Positions 43,423 to 55,654 are shown, counted from the first letter of the stretch. The stretch is DNA of 64,000 nt from Citrobacter amalonaticus (GCF_018323885.1 NZ_AP024585.1:4092001-4156000), one strand, 5' to 3'. Numbers and translations: made by a program. Notes: generated by a model from the sequence alone, not told the origin.

Positions 43423-43968
43423 TTAAAGCTTAATAAAATTCTCACGATAGTAAGCCAGTTCCGCCACCGACTCGCGGATATCATCCATCGCCTTGTGCGT
43501 TCCTTCCTTGCTCAAACCGTCCAGAATTTCGGGTTTCCAGCGACGAGCCAGCTCTTTCAGCGTGCTGACATCCAGGTAGCGGTAATGGAAATACGCTTCC
43601 AGTTCTGGCATGTACTTAAACAAAAAACGGCGATCCTGTCCGATGCTGTTCCCGCAGATTGGCGACTTACCCGCTGGCACCCACGCTTGCAAAAATTCAA
43701 TCGTCGCCAGTTCCGCTTCACGTTCACCCATTGTGCTCGCCTTCACTCGCTCCACCAGCCCGCTCCCGGTATGGGTACGCACGTTCCAGTCATCCATCAG
43801 TGCCAGCTGTTCATCAGACTGATGAACAGCAATCGTTGGCCCTTCAGCCAGAATATTCAGGTTGGCATCGGTGACCAGTGTGGCGATTTCAATTATGCGA
43901 TCGCGCTCGGGATCCAGACCGGTCATCTCCAGATCAATCCAAATCAAGTTGTTTTCATTGGCACTCAT
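43423..43968 (-). CDS. orn: Oligoribonuclease
   Basis: 181 residues from the ATG at 43968. DEDDh 3'-5' exonuclease that finishes RNA decay by degrading dinucleotides, including pGpG; essential in E. coli. Exo I motif [10 protein letters not shown], Exo [13 protein letters not shown], Exo [14 protein letters not shown]. Divergent from rsgA. Confidence 0.97.
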   Translation of the reverse strand: MSANENNLIWIDLEMTGLDPERDRIIEIATLVTDANLNILAEGPTIAVHQSDEQLALMDDWNVRTHTGSGLVERVKASTMGEREAELATIEFLQAWVPAGKSPICGNSIGQDRRFLFKYMPELEAYFHYRYLDVSTLKELARRWKPEILDGLSKEGTHKAMDDIRESVAELAYYRENFIKL

Positions 43969-44074
43969 GCTATTTTCCACCCCTCATACGTCACATTCTG
44001 TGTGACTACTCTCAACTAGAATTGTGTGTATCATAGATGTTTTGCCCAACATGGGCGACCAGGAGCCAGTACGA

Positions 44075-45127
44075 TTGAGTAAAAATAAACTCTCCAAAGG
44101 CCAACAGCGCCGCGTGAACGCTAATCACCAGCGTCGTCTTAAAACGTCTAAGGAGAAGCCAGACTACGATGACAACCTGTTTGGCGAGACCGCTGAAGGG
44201 ATCGTCATTAGCCGTTTTGGCATGCATGCCGACGTCGAATCTGCCGACGGTGAAATTCACCGCTGCAACATTCGCCGGACGATCCGCTCGCTAGTGACCG
44301 GCGACCGTGTGGTCTGGCGTCCCGGCAAAGCGGCTGCGGAAGGGGTCAACGTCAAAGGCATCGTCGAGGCGGTGCATGAACGTACCTCGGTATTGACGCG
44401 CCCGGACTTCTACGATGGCATAAAACCCATTGCCGCCAATATCGACCAGATTGTCATTGTCTCCGCGATTTTACCGGAGCTGTCACTCAATATTATCGAC
44501 AGGTATCTGGTGGCCTGTGAGACATTGCAGGTTGAGCCGATCATCGTACTCAACAAAATCGATCTGCTGGATGACGAAAGCATGGCGTTTGTGAATGAGC
44601 AGATGGATATCTATCGTCATATCGGTTATCGCGTGCTGATGGTCTCCAGCCACACTCAGGATGGTCTGAAACCGCTGGAAGAAGCGCTGACCGGGCGCAT
44701 CAGCATCTTTGCCGGTCAGTCTGGCGTTGGCAAATCCAGCCTGCTCAACGCATTGCTCGGTCTGCAGGAAGCCATTTTGACCAATGATGTCTCTGACAAC
44801 TCCGGTCTGGGACAGCACACTACCACCGCGGCCCGCCTCTACCACTTCCCACATGGCGGCGACGTCATCGATTCCCCTGGCGTGCGTGAATTCGGCCTGT
44901 GGCACCTGGAGCCGGAACAAATCACCCATGGCTTTGTCGAATTTCATGACTATCTGGGGCTGTGTAAATATCGTGACTGTAAGCACGACACTGACCCAGG
45001 CTGCGCCATTCGTGCCGCCGTAGAGGACGGGAAAATTGCGGAAACCCGTTTCGAAAATTATCACCGTATTCTCGAAAGCATGTCGCAGGTAAAAACGCGT
45101 AAAAACTTTTCTGATACCGATGACTGA
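44075..45127 (+). CDS. rsgA: Small ribosomal subunit maturation GTPase RsgA
   Basis: 350 residues from the TTG at 44075, with AGGAG nine bases before and the K-12 N-terminus ([12 protein letters not shown]). N-terminal OB fold, then a circularly permuted GTPase (G4 LNKIDL precedes G1 [11 protein letters not shown] and G3 DSPGVREF), and C-terminal zinc finger ([14 protein letters not shown]). Checks late 30S assembly; inhibited by ppGpp. Confidence 0.96.
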   Translation: MSKNKLSKGQQRRVNANHQRRLKTSKEKPDYDDNLFGETAEGIVISRFGMHADVESADGEIHRCNIRRTIRSLVTGDRVVWRPGKAAAEGVNVKGIVEAVHERTSVLTRPDFYDGIKPIAANIDQIVIVSAILPELSLNIIDRYLVACETLQVEPIIVLNKIDLLDDESMAFVNEQMDIYRHIGYRVLMVSSHTQDGLKPLEEALTGRISIFAGQSGVGKSSLLNALLGLQEAILTNDVSDNSGLGQHTTTAARLYHFPHGGDVIDSPGVREFGLWHLEPEQITHGFVEFHDYLGLCKYRDCKHDTDPGCAIRAAVEDGKIAETRFENYHRILESMSQVKTRKNFSDTDD

Positions 45128-45222
45128 CAACTAAGCTAAGCATCGCTAGAATCGTCCCCCTTTTTCAGGATCCGGCATCAACGCCGGGTCAGGAACGATA
45201 AAACAATAGCCTGGAGGCTACC

Positions 45223-46194
45223 TTGTTAAACTCATTTAAACTTTCGCTACAATACATTCTGCCGAAACTATGGCTCACTCGCCTGGCGGGCTGGGGCGCG
45301 AGCAAACGAGCGGGATGGCTGACTAAGCTGGTTATCGATCTGTTCGTGAAGTACTACAAGGTCGATATGAAAGAAGCGCAGAAGCCAGATACCGCCAGCT
45401 ACCGCTCATTCAATGATTTCTTTGTCCGCCCACTGCGTGACGACGTTCGCCCGTTGAATACCGATCCGAACGTACTGGTCATGCCGGCTGACGGTGTCAT
45501 CAGCCAGTTAGGCGCTATCGAAGAAGATAAGATCCTGCAGGCCAAAGGCCACAACTACAGCCTGGAAGCCCTGCTGGCTGGTAACTACCTGATGGCGGAT
45601 CTTTTCCGTAACGGGTCGTTTGTGACCACCTATCTGTCTCCGCGTGATTACCACCGCGTGCACATGCCATGTAACGGCATTCTGCGTGAGATGATTTATG
45701 TTCCGGGCGATCTGTTCTCGGTTAATCATCTGACGGCCCAGAACGTTCCAAACCTGTTTGCCCGTAATGAGCGTGTTATCTGCCTGTTCGATACGGAGTT
45801 TGGCCCAATGGCGCAAATTCTGGTCGGTGCTACGATTGTTGGCAGTATCGAAACCGTCTGGGCGGGAACCATCACGCCGCCGCGCGAGGGCGTGATCAAA
45901 CGCTGGACCTGGCCTGCCGGAGAAAGCGAAGGCTCCGTGGCGCTGCTGAAGGGTCAGGAAATGGGTCGCTTTAAACTGGGCTCCACGGTGATCAACCTGT
46001 TTGCGCCAGGTAAAGTGAATCTGGTCGAGCAGCTTGAGAGCCTCTCTGTGACCAAAATTGGTCAGCCGCTGGCGATCTCCACAGAGACATTCGTTGCGCC
46101 AGTCGACGCCGAGCCTGCACCACTGCCAGATGAAGAGATCAAAGCTGAACACGACGCCAGTCCGCTGGTCGACGATAAGAAAGACGAAACCTAA
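45223..46194 (+). CDS. psd: Phosphatidylserine decarboxylase proenzyme
   Basis: 323 residues; makes phosphatidylethanolamine at the inner membrane. Cleaves itself at the LGST motif ([10 protein letters not shown], near residue 254) to form the pyruvoyl cofactor; upstream catalytic residues lie in [11 protein letters not shown] and [16 protein letters not shown] start with GGAGG seven bases upstream, as in K-12. The acidic C-terminus after the alpha chain is variable. Co-directional with mscM, 18 bases apart, so probably co-transcribed. Confidence 0.96.
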   Translation: MLNSFKLSLQYILPKLWLTRLAGWGASKRAGWLTKLVIDLFVKYYKVDMKEAQKPDTASYRSFNDFFVRPLRDDVRPLNTDPNVLVMPADGVISQLGAIEEDKILQAKGHNYSLEALLAGNYLMADLFRNGSFVTTYLSPRDYHRVHMPCNGILREMIYVPGDLFSVNHLTAQNVPNLFARNERVICLFDTEFGPMAQILVGATIVGSIETVWAGTITPPREGVIKRWTWPAGESEGSVALLKGQEMGRFKLGSTVINLFAPGKVNLVEQLESLSVTKIGQPLAISTETFVAPVDAEPAPLPDEEIKAEHDASPLVDDKKDET

Positions 46195-46212
46195 TAGTAG
46201 AAGGACGTTGCT

Positions 46213-49200
46213 GTGCGCCTGATTATCGCGTTTCTGATGGCCTGGTGCCTCAGCCAGGGGGCGTACGCTGCAACCGCCCCCGACGCCAAACAAATCACTC
46301 AGGAACTGGAGCAGGCGAAATCCGCAAAGCCTGCTCAGCCTGATGTTGTTGAAGCCCTTCAGTCTGCGTTGAACGCGCTCGAGGAACGTAAAGGTTCTCT
46401 CGAACGCGCACAGCAATATCAGCAGGTTATCGATAATTTCCCGAAAATGTCCGCCAGCCTGCGCGCGCAGTTAACCAATCTGCGCGATGAACCCCGCAGC
46501 GTATCGCCGGGCATGACGACTGATGCGCTGAATCAGGAAATTCTCCAGGTCAGTAGCCAGTTGCTGGAAAAAAGCCGTCAGGCCCAGCAGGAGCAGGAAC
46601 GCGCCCGTGAGATTGCCGACTCATTAAGCCAACTGCCTCAGCAGCAAACCGATGCCCGCCGACAGCTCAACGAAATTGAACGCCGTATTGGCAGCGCCAC
46701 CGGCAACACCCCGCTCAACCAGGCGCAAAATTTCAGCATGCAGGCTGAATCCGCTCGCCTGAAAGCGCTGGTTGATGAGCTGGAGCTGGCGCAGTTGTCG
46801 GCCAACAACCGTCAGGAACTGGCTCGTATGCGCTCGGAACTGGCGGAAAAACAGAGCCAGCAACTGGATGCGTATTTACAGGCACTGCGCAATCAGCTCA
46901 ACAGCCAGCGCCAGCGTGAAGCCGAACGGGCGCTGGAAAGTACCGAGTTACTGGCGGAGAATAGCGCTGATTTACCGCCGGATATTGTCGCCCAGTTCAA
47001 AGTGAACCGGGAACTGTCAGCCGCGCTGAATCAGCAGGCGCAGCGCATGGATCTCGTCGCCTCTCAGCAACGTCAGGCCGCCAGCCAGACTCAGCAGGTA
47101 CGTCAGGCGTTGACGACGCTGCGTGAACAGTCGCAATGGTTAGGCTCGTCTAACCTGTTGGGTGAAGCGTTACGCGCCCAGGTGGCACGTCTGCCGGAAA
47201 TGCCCAAACCCCAGCAGTTGGATACTGAAATGGCGCAACTGCGCGTCCAGCGTCTGCGCTATGAAGATCAGCTCAATAAGCAGCCTCAGCTGCGCCAGCT
47301 CCATCAGGCGGACGGGCAGCCGCTCACCGCCGAACAAAACCGTATTCTTGAGGCGCAACTGCGCACCCAACGTGAGCTACTGAATTCGCTGTTACAGGGC
47401 GGCGACACGCTGATCCTTGAACTGACCAAGCTGAAGGTCTCCAATAGCCAGCTTGAAGATGCGTTGAAAGAGGTGAACGAAGCGACCCACCGCTATCTGT
47501 TCTGGACCTCAGACGTTCGTCCAATGTCATTCTCCTGGCCGATAGATATCGTGCAGGATCTGCGTCGGCTGATCTCACTCGACACCTTCAGCCAGTTAGG
47601 TCAGGCCAGCGTGATGATGCTGACCAGCAGAGATACCCTGCTGCCGCTGTTTGGCGCGTTGATTCTGGTCGGGTTCAGCATTTACTCGCGTCGCCACTTT
47701 ACCCGTTTTCTGGAGCGTTCTGCCGCCCGAGTGGGCAAGGTGACGCAGGATCACTTCTGGCTGACGCTGCGTACCGTGTTCTGGTCGATACTGGTGGCCT
47801 CGCCGCTGCCAGTACTGTGGATGACGCTGGGATACGGACTACGCGAGGCCTGGCCTTATCCACTGGCTGTCGCGATAGGCGATGGCGTCACGGCGACGGT
47901 GCCGCTGCTGTGGGTCGTGATGATTTGCGCGACATTTGCCCGGCCCAATGGCCTGTTTATCGCCCACTTTGGCTGGCCGCGCGAACGCGTGTCACGTGCG
48001 ATGCGTTATTATCTGATGAGTATCGGGCTTATCGTGCCGCTGATTATGGCGCTCATCATGTTTGATAACCTCAACGATCGGGAGTTTTCTGGCTCGCTCG
48101 GTCGCCTGTGCTTTATGCTGATTTGCGGCGCGCTGGCACTGGTCACCCTGAGCCTGAAAAAAGCCGGGATCCCGCTCTATCTCGATAAAGAAGGCAGCGG
48201 CGACAATATCGTGAACAGCATGCTGTGGAACCTGATGATAGGCGCGCCGGTGGTGGCGATACTGGCTGCCGCCGTGGGCTATCTGGCGACGTCACAGGCG
48301 CTGCTGGCGCGACTGGAAACCTCTGTCGCCATCTGGTTCCTGCTGTTGGTGATTTATCACGTCATTCGCCGCTGGATGCTGATTCAGCGTCGCAGACTGG
48401 CCTTTGACCGTGCCAAGCACCGCCGTGCGGAAATGCTGGCCCAGCGCGCCCGTGGCGAAGAAGAGCCGGCTCATTCAACCAGTCTGGAAGGGACCATCGA
48501 CGTTGATGAGAGCGAAGTCGATCTTGATGCTATCAGCGCCCAGTCGCTCCGTCTGGTGCGCTCCATCCTGATGCTGATCGCCCTGCTGTCGGTCATTGTG
48601 CTGTGGTCGGAAATTCACTCCGCATTCGGCTTCCTCGAAAACATCTCGCTGTGGGACGTCACCTCGACGGTGCAAGGGGTTGAAAGTTTAGAACCCATTA
48701 CGCTGGGCGCGGTGCTGATCGCGATTCTGGTGTTTATCATCACCACCCAACTGGTGCGTAATCTGCCTGCGCTTCTCGAGCTGGCGTTGCTACAACACCT
48801 CGATCTCACGCCGGGTACCGGCTATGCCATTACCACCATCACCAAGTACCTGCTGATGTTAATTGGCGGTCTGGTGGGCTTCTCGATGATCGGGATTGAG
48901 TGGGCGAAACTGCAATGGCTGGTGGCGGCACTCGGCGTCGGTCTGGGCTTTGGTTTGCAGGAAATTTTCGCCAACTTTATCTCCGGCCTGATCATCCTGT
49001 TTGAAAAGCCGATTCGTATTGGTGACACCGTGACCATTCGCGATCTGACAGGCAGCGTAACGAAGATCAATACCCGCGCGACGACCATCAGCGACTGGGA
49101 CCGCAAAGAGATCATCGTGCCGAACAAAGCGTTTATCACCGAGCAGTTCATCAACTGGTCGCTGTCTGATTCCGTGACACGCGTGGTGCTGACCATTCCG

Positions 49201-49539
49201 GCCCCATCCGATGTGAACAGCGAAGAAGTGACGCAGATCCTGCTGACCGCCGCACACCGCTGCTCGTTAGTCATCGATAACCCGGCGCCAGAAGTCTTCC
49301 TTGTGGACTTACAACAGGGGATTCAGATCTTCGAACTGCGTATCTATGCCGCCGAGATGGGTCATCGCATGCCACTGCGCCATGAAATCCACCAGTTGAT
49401 TCTGGCAGGCTTCCGCGAGCACGGTATCGATATGCCGTTCCCACCATTCCAGATGCGTCTGGAAAGTTTGAATGGCCGACAAACAGGAAAAACGCTCAGT
49501 TCTGCCGGCAGAAGAAGTCGTCCGGCGGGGAGTTTGTAA
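46213..49539 (+). CDS. mscM: Miniconductance mechanosensitive channel MscM (YjeP), MscS family
   Basis: 1108 residues. Cleaved signal peptide (LIIAFLMAWCLSQGAYA), a large periplasmic coiled-coil domain (about residues 25-470, Gln/Arg-rich), eleven predicted membrane helices and the MscS-like pore and beta domain at the C-terminus (GVGLGFGLQEIFANFISGLIIL, then DTVTIRDLTGSVTKI). Opens on hypo-osmotic shock. GTG start at 46213 with AAGGA upstream. The last ~20 residues (RSRPAGSL) are basic. Confidence 0.95.
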   Translation: MRLIIAFLMAWCLSQGAYAATAPDAKQITQELEQAKSAKPAQPDVVEALQSALNALEERKGSLERAQQYQQVIDNFPKMSASLRAQLTNLRDEPRSVSPGMTTDALNQEILQVSSQLLEKSRQAQQEQERAREIADSLSQLPQQQTDARRQLNEIERRIGSATGNTPLNQAQNFSMQAESARLKALVDELELAQLSANNRQELARMRSELAEKQSQQLDAYLQALRNQLNSQRQREAERALESTELLAENSADLPPDIVAQFKVNRELSAALNQQAQRMDLVASQQRQAASQTQQVRQALTTLREQSQWLGSSNLLGEALRAQVARLPEMPKPQQLDTEMAQLRVQRLRYEDQLNKQPQLRQLHQADGQPLTAEQNRILEAQLRTQRELLNSLLQGGDTLILELTKLKVSNSQLEDALKEVNEATHRYLFWTSDVRPMSFSWPIDIVQDLRRLISLDTFSQLGQASVMMLTSRDTLLPLFGALILVGFSIYSRRHFTRFLERSAARVGKVTQDHFWLTLRTVFWSILVASPLPVLWMTLGYGLREAWPYPLAVAIGDGVTATVPLLWVVMICATFARPNGLFIAHFGWPRERVSRAMRYYLMSIGLIVPLIMALIMFDNLNDREFSGSLGRLCFMLICGALALVTLSLKKAGIPLYLDKEGSGDNIVNSMLWNLMIGAPVVAILAAAVGYLATSQALLARLETSVAIWFLLLVIYHVIRRWMLIQRRRLAFDRAKHRRAEMLAQRARGEEEPAHSTSLEGTIDVDESEVDLDAISAQSLRLVRSILMLIALLSVIVLWSEIHSAFGFLENISLWDVTSTVQGVESLEPITLGAVLIAILVFIITTQLVRNLPALLELALLQHLDLTPGTGYAITTITKYLLMLIGGLVGFSMIGIEWAKLQWLVAALGVGLGFGLQEIFANFISGLIILFEKPIRIGDTVTIRDLTGSVTKINTRATTISDWDRKEIIVPNKAFITEQFINWSLSDSVTRVVLTIPAPSDVNSEEVTQILLTAAHRCSLVIDNPAPEVFLVDLQQGIQIFELRIYAAEMGHRMPLRHEIHQLILAGFREHGIDMPFPPFQMRLESLNGRQTGKTLSSAGRRSRPAGSL

Positions 49540-49597
49540 ATCGTTTGTACGTGTATCAGCAGAGGTTGGTTGTATTCCATCAGCCAATCTCTACTTT

Positions 49598-49912
49598 TTA
49601 GAGGCATAAATGATATCGAATAATAAAACGCCATAACCAAAAACTCAGCAGAGTTAACACAACAAAATATTGCCAAATACTGCGATGTTTTTTCCATATA
49701 ATCACATAGAGGAAAGGGATAAAGATGGGTAGTGTTATTATCATTCCAGCTGCGCGAATATCGTCATTTTCAATATACATCATGACATCACAGATGTTTT
49801 TAATTCCCCTTCCATCGATAAACCATTCCTTACTTTGCGTTGACAACATGGTTATCAATAAAATACAAACCACGCCTCCTATAAAATTCAAAACAAAAGC
49901 TTTCCAGTTCAT
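49598..49912 (-). CDS. Small inner membrane protein of the mscM-epmA islet (YjeO-like by position)
   Basis: 104 residues, three hydrophobic stretches (about 8-25, 56-73, 80-98), the rest charged, ending RYHLCL. Its length and place beside mscM match K-12 yjeO, but I cannot confirm sequence identity from memory. The ATG follows the stop of the upstream gene with no gap (TAA then ATG), so translation is coupled. Base composition is strongly AT-rich. It could be an immunity-type partner of the upstream protein; that is speculation. Confidence 0.7.
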   Translation of the reverse strand: MNWKAFVLNFIGGVVCILLITMLSTQSKEWFIDGRGIKNICDVMMYIENDDIRAAGMIITLPIFIPFLYVIIWKKHRSIWQYFVVLTLLSFWLWRFIIRYHLCL

Positions 49913-50605
49913 TTAATTTCCTTGCAAAATCTTTTGTAGAATATCTTTCTTTTCTATAATTCGTCGGCCATATTCACTATATTCACGTTCTGCAGAGCCC
50001 GGTGATTTTCTAATCGAGAGAATAATATCTTCTTTGGCCCGTATAAGTCCGCGATTATACCTGGACCCCGCTAATATAATTTGCTCATCAGTCAGGTGAA
50101 GAGTATCAGTATCTGGATTATCATAGAGAATAAGGTCATGTAAATGGAATGCTACAACACGAATGTTAAAACTGTCATCGAGTAAGCATTGTGATAACCT
50201 AAATTGCTGAAAATGCGAAAGCGTGTTTGGGTGAATACCGATTGTTCTGGCAGCGACGCCTATCTGGATCGCGATAGAACCAATAGATGTTGCATTGGAC
50301 AACTCATTGTTGTTCTTTCCCAGGAGCGCTTCTATTACTTGTCTGAATTGCAGAACGCCAACACCATTGAATCTCTCCGGAGTTCCCCTTACTTCAGCCA
50401 CCGCAACACCCGCAAGGAGTAACTCGGGTATGCACGCTTCATAAGCATATTGTTTAATTTTTATTCGATGATGTACTAACCAGGCAGTTTTGTAATACCA
50501 AAGATATGCTTTTCCTGTCATAAAATACCAATTAGTGGGCAACGCATACCAACGGAAAAAAATCCAAACCATTCCAATGAGGGAAAACGTATTCATCAAT
50601 ATCAC
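49913..50605 (-). CDS. Membrane-anchored protein with lysozyme/transglycosylase-like pattern
   Basis: 230 residues, not recognised with certainty. A hydrophobic N-terminal segment (FSLIGMVWIFFRWYALP, about 7-23) suggests a membrane anchor. The remainder has the order of motifs seen in lysozyme-like lytic enzymes: a buried helix with Glu (LLLAGVAVAEVRG, Glu71), a SIGSIAIQI stretch (107-115; compare GLMQI), SFNIRVVAFHL, then AGSRYNRG (compare AYNAG) and a tyrosine-rich end (REYSEYGRRI). Similar proteins with RYNRG occur next to secretion loci in other gammaproteobacteria. AT-rich; overlaps nothing upstream. K-12 has the shorter yjeN here. Confidence 0.65.
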   Translation of the reverse strand: MILMNTFSLIGMVWIFFRWYALPTNWYFMTGKAYLWYYKTAWLVHHRIKIKQYAYEACIPELLLAGVAVAEVRGTPERFNGVGVLQFRQVIEALLGKNNNELSNATSIGSIAIQIGVAARTIGIHPNTLSHFQQFRLSQCLLDDSFNIRVVAFHLHDLILYDNPDTDTLHLTDEQIILAGSRYNRGLIRAKEDIILSIRKSPGSAEREYSEYGRRIIEKKDILQKILQGN

Positions 50606-51005
50606 AAAAAGGAGGCGAACTGATCACGATAACAATCCCATGATAGACCTCACTATTGAAAAGACAATAACTCTTTCGTCACTGCTCAGGATGAGATAGA
50701 CATCACAATTATAAAAACGCATGTCAGCCTAACACAATATTATTCCAATAAAAAATTCAAGCCATCTATAAAAACAATAAAATATATAATGCCGTTTATA
50801 TATTCACACAGCGCGTTATATATAAAGAAAAATATAGCTTCTGCAATTAATATCCATCTAATGGTTAAATAAATATCTCGTGCAACATAAATATATGATG
50901 AAGTCGTTCATACTAACCATCTACAGCGACTTAACGTTGAAACCTTAAGGTAGAAGTTACAAAAATAAAATGTGGGCGTTAAATATTAACTGAAAAGCAT
51001 TCTTT
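50606..51005. other. AT-rich non-coding stretch upstream of the islet genes
   Basis: About 400 bases with no open frame that looks coding and very low GC (runs such as AAAATATATAATG). It probably holds the promoter of the 230-residue gene and would be a natural H-NS target. In K-12 yjeM lies here; nothing resembling it remains. Confidence 0.55.
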
Positions 51006-51033
51006 AAAGCGGCGAGAAAAAACACGCCGCTTT
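51006..51033. terminator. Hairpin downstream of epmA
   Basis: AAAGCGGCG and CGCCGCTTT form a 9-bp stem with an A-rich loop; the T-run (GCTTTTTT) follows on the plus strand. On the minus strand it lies 20 bases past the epmA stop and marks the edge of the AT-rich islet. Confidence 0.65.
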
Positions 51034-51052
51034 GCTTTTTTGATTGAACAAG

Positions 51053-52030
51053 TTATGCGCGATCAACAGTAAACGCGATCACTTCCGCGAGGCTTTCAGC
51101 GCCCAGCGCCAGCATAACCAGACGATCCACACCCAGTGCGACGCCAGAACAGTCCGGCATGCCAACCTTCAACGCCTCAATCAGATTGTTATCGATCGGC
51201 TGCTGCGGCAGTCCGCGCGCGGCACGCTTACGGTTATCCTGTTCAAAACGTTGCTGCTGTTCACGCGCATCCGTCAACTCATGGAAACCATTCGCCAGCT
51301 CAATACCTTTGAAGTAGACCTCGAAACGTTCCGCTACACGGTGATCTTCCGTACTGATCTGCGCCAGTGATGCCTGGCTTGCCGGGAAGTGATACACAAA
51401 CGTCGGTTTCTCTTTACCAATGTGCGGCTCAACGCCCATCGCAAACAGCAGTTGCAGTAAGGTATCGCGATCTTCTTCCGTATCGGCAATGTTGCTTAAA
51501 TCCAGCTTTGCGGCAACTTCACGCAGCTGCGTTTTATCCGCAGACAGCGGATCAATCTCCAGATGACGCTGGAACGCTTGCTGATAAGAGAGGCTCTCCG
51601 CCGCCGGGCATTCCAGCACCTGCTGCAGCAAATCATCCACTTCGTTCATCAACCGGTACATGTCGTAATGGGGACGATACCACTCGAGCATAGTAAATTC
51701 GGGGTTGTGATGACGCCCCATCTCTTCATTACGGAAGCTACGGCACAGCTGAAAGACCGGACCACACCCTGCCACCAGCAGACGCTTCATGTGATATTCC
51801 GGGCTGGTCATTAAATAGAGGTTCATCCCTTGAGAGTGACCGGGGCCGACGAAACGCGTTTCGAACGGGAACAGATGAATGTCTGTGACCGTCGCCTGGC
51901 TCATGCAGGGCGTCTCAACCTCCAGCACGCCGCGATCGGCGAAGAAACGACGAATTTCCGTCATAATTGCCGCGCGTTTTAACAGGTTAGGTATGGACGC
52001 GCTCGGCTGCCAGGTTGCCGTTTCGCTCAT
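51053..52030 (-). CDS. epmA: Elongation factor P--(R)-beta-lysine ligase EpmA
   Basis: 325 residues (also poxA, genX, yjeA). Paralogue of the class II LysRS catalytic core without the anticodon domain; joins (R)-beta-lysine to Lys34 of EF-P. Motif 2 ([20 protein letters not shown]) and motif 3 ([12 protein letters not shown]) are intact. Divergent from frdA. Its substrate gene efp and the partner epmB are 6 kb away in this window. Confidence 0.97.
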   Translation of the reverse strand: MSETATWQPSASIPNLLKRAAIMTEIRRFFADRGVLEVETPCMSQATVTDIHLFPFETRFVGPGHSQGMNLYLMTSPEYHMKRLLVAGCGPVFQLCRSFRNEEMGRHHNPEFTMLEWYRPHYDMYRLMNEVDDLLQQVLECPAAESLSYQQAFQRHLEIDPLSADKTQLREVAAKLDLSNIADTEEDRDTLLQLLFAMGVEPHIGKEKPTFVYHFPASQASLAQISTEDHRVAERFEVYFKGIELANGFHELTDAREQQQRFEQDNRKRAARGLPQQPIDNNLIEALKVGMPDCSGVALGVDRLVMLALGAESLAEVIAFTVDRA

Positions 52031-52207
52031 GGTTCTTTCTCCAGTTTAAGACAAGGGCACGAAGTCTACTCGTAACGCGGCAATGAAACAAATTTTGCTC
52101 AGGAATACTCCGACACGGCTGAAGGGTTAAAAAACCGTAAAGCGATGGTTTAGTAATTAAATTAATCAAGATCACTGATAATTCCGGCCTCTGACACGCT
52201 AAAAAAA

Positions 52208-52248
52208 TCGAACACGTCAAATTTCCCACTCATCGCAGAGACTATACT
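52208..52248 (+). promoter_or_regulatory. frdABCD promoter with FNR site
   Basis: TCGAACACGTCAA (52208-52220) resembles the FNR dyad TTGAT-N4-ATCAA, and TATACT (52243-52248) is the -10. The dyad centre is about 41 bases before the expected start point, the class II FNR position; the same layout is known in E. coli frd. Confidence 0.7.
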
Positions 52249-52353
52249 GTTGTACCTATAAAGGAGCAGTGGAAACGCATTCGCACCCCACCTGTTTCAG
52301 GGGTTTTACCCGAAATATGTGGTGGCGAAATTACAATAATCTGGAGGAATGTC

Positions 52354-54136
52354 GTGCAAACCTTTCAAGCCGATCTTGCCATTATAGGCGCCGGTGGCGC
52401 GGGATTACGCGCTGCAATTGCCGCAGCGCAGGCAAATCCTAATGCAAAAATCGCACTGATTTCAAAAGTGTACCCAATGCGCAGTCACACCGTGGCTGCT
52501 GAAGGGGGCTCAGCTGCAGTCGCCCAGGATCATGACAGCTTCGACTACCATTTTCACGATACGGTAGCGGGCGGAGACTGGCTGTGTGAACAGGATGTCG
52601 TGGATTATTTTGTCCATCACTGTCCTACCGAAATGACCCAACTGGAACAATGGGGCTGCCCGTGGAGTCGTCGCGAAGACGGCAGCGTCAACGTTCGTCG
52701 CTTTGGCGGGATGAAAATTGAGCGTACCTGGTTTGCTGCGGATAAAACCGGCTTCCATATGCTGCATACCCTGTTCCAGACTTCTCTGCAGTTCCCGCAG
52801 ATCCAACGCTTTGACGAACACTTCGTCCTGGATATCCTGGTCGATGATGGTCATGCTCGCGGCCTGGTGGCGATGAACATGATGGAAGGCACGCTGGTAC
52901 AGATTCGTGCTAATGCGGTAGTAATGGCGACAGGCGGCGCAGGCCGTGTGTATCGCTATAACACCAACGGCGGCATCGTGACCGGTGACGGTATGGGCAT
53001 GGCGCTGAGCCACGGCGTTCCACTGCGTGACATGGAATTTGTTCAGTATCACCCGACCGGTCTGCCGGGCTCCGGTATTCTGATGACGGAAGGCTGTCGT
53101 GGTGAAGGCGGTATTCTGGTCAACAAAAACGGCTACCGTTATCTGCAGGATTACGGCATGGGTCCGGAAACTCCGCTGGGCGAGCCGAAAAACAAATATA
53201 TGGAACTTGGTCCGCGCGACAAAGTTTCTCAGGCTTTCTGGCACGAATGGCGTAAAGGCAACACCATCTCCACGCCGCGTGGCGATGTTGTACATCTCGA
53301 CCTGCGTCATCTGGGCGAGAAGAAACTGCTGGAACGTCTGCCGTTCATCTGTGAACTGGCGAAAGCCTATGTGGGCGTCGATCCAGTGAAAGAACCGATT
53401 CCGGTGCGTCCGACCGCGCACTACACCATGGGCGGTATCGAAACCGATCAGAACTGCGAAACCCGCATCAAAGGTCTGTTTGCCGTCGGCGAATGTTCTT
53501 CTGTGGGTCTGCACGGCGCGAACCGTCTGGGCTCTAACTCTCTGGCTGAGCTGGTGGTCTTTGGCCGTCTGGCAGGCGAGCAGGCGATGGAGCGTGCAGC
53601 AACGGCGGGCACTGCTAACGACGCCGCCCTTGACGCACAGGTTGCTGGCGTTGAACAACGTCTGAAAGACCTGGTCAACCAGGAAGGTAACGAGAACTGG
53701 TCGAAGATCCGCGACGAAATGGGGCTTTCGATGGAAGAAGGTTGCGGTATTTACCGTACACCGGAACTCATGCAGAAAACCGTGGATAAGCTGGCCGAAC
53801 TGCAGGAGCGCTTCAAGCGCGTTCGCATCACCGACACCTCCAGCGTATTCAATACCGATCTGCTGTACACCATCGAGCTGGGTCACGGCCTGAACGTCGC
53901 TGAGTGTATGGCGCATTCCGCGCTGGCGCGTAAGGAATCACGCGGCGCACACCAACGTCTGGACGAAGGTTGCACCGAACGTGACGACGTCAACTTCCTC
54001 AAACATACTCTCGCCTTCCGCGATGCTGATGGCACGACTCGCCTCGACTATAGCGACGTGAAAATCACCACGCTGCCGCCGGCAAAACGTGTTTACGGTG
54101 GCGAAGCGGAAGCAGCCGATAAGAAGGAGAAGGCTA

Positions 54137-54144
<8 letters not shown>
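52354..54144 (+). CDS. frdA: Fumarate reductase flavoprotein subunit
   Basis: 596 residues (K-12 602). Reduces fumarate to succinate as the terminal step of anaerobic respiration, on the cytoplasmic face. [15 protein letters not shown] is the FAD dinucleotide fold; [10 protein letters not shown] holds the histidine covalently bound to [12 protein letters not shown] and [10 protein letters not shown] are active-site stretches. GTG start with GGAGG before it. Quaternary partner of FrdB. Confidence 0.97.
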
Positions 54145-55277
<1,133 letters not shown>

Positions 55278-55287
55278 GGAGTCCGGG

Positions 55288-55647
55288 ATGATTAATCCAA
55301 ATCCAAAACGTTCTGACGAACCCGTATTCTGGGGTCTGTTTGGCGCAGGCGGTATGTGGGGTGCGATTATCGCGCCAGTGATGGTTCTGCTGGTGGGGAT
55401 TCTGCTGCCGCTGGGTCTGTTCCCGGGCGATGCCCTGAGCTATGAGCGTGTTCTGGCGTTTGCTCAGAGCTTTATCGGCCGTGCTTTCCTGTTCCTGATG
55501 ATTGTCCTGCCGCTGTGGTGTGGCTTACACCGTATGCACCACGCGATGCATGACCTGAAAATCCATGTGCCGGCTGGCAAATGGGTGTTCTACGGTCTGG
55601 CAGCCATCCTGACCGTCGTCACGGCGATTGGCATTCTGTCCGTCTAA
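55288..55647 (+). CDS. frdD: Fumarate reductase membrane anchor subunit D
   Basis: 119 residues, three helices; ATG at 55288 with AAGGAG upstream. [12 protein letters not shown] lies on the quinone side. Last gene of the operon. In E. coli the 3' end also carries the ampC promoter; here ampC is absent. Confidence 0.97.
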   Translation: MINPNPKRSDEPVFWGLFGAGGMWGAIIAPVMVLLVGILLPLGLFPGDALSYERVLAFAQSFIGRAFLFLMIVLPLWCGLHRMHHAMHDLKIHVPAGKWVFYGLAAILTVVTAIGILSV

Positions 55648-55654
55648 CGTCATC

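Noticed and set aside
50606..51005. Small gene or toxin-antitoxin pair in the AT-rich gap
   Set aside because: No frame with a start, ribosome site and reasonable length could be seen.
52510..53916. 468-codon open frame antisense to frdA
   Set aside because: A shadow of a highly expressed gene with strong codon bias; composition (His/Gln/Thr-rich) and lack of motifs argue against coding.
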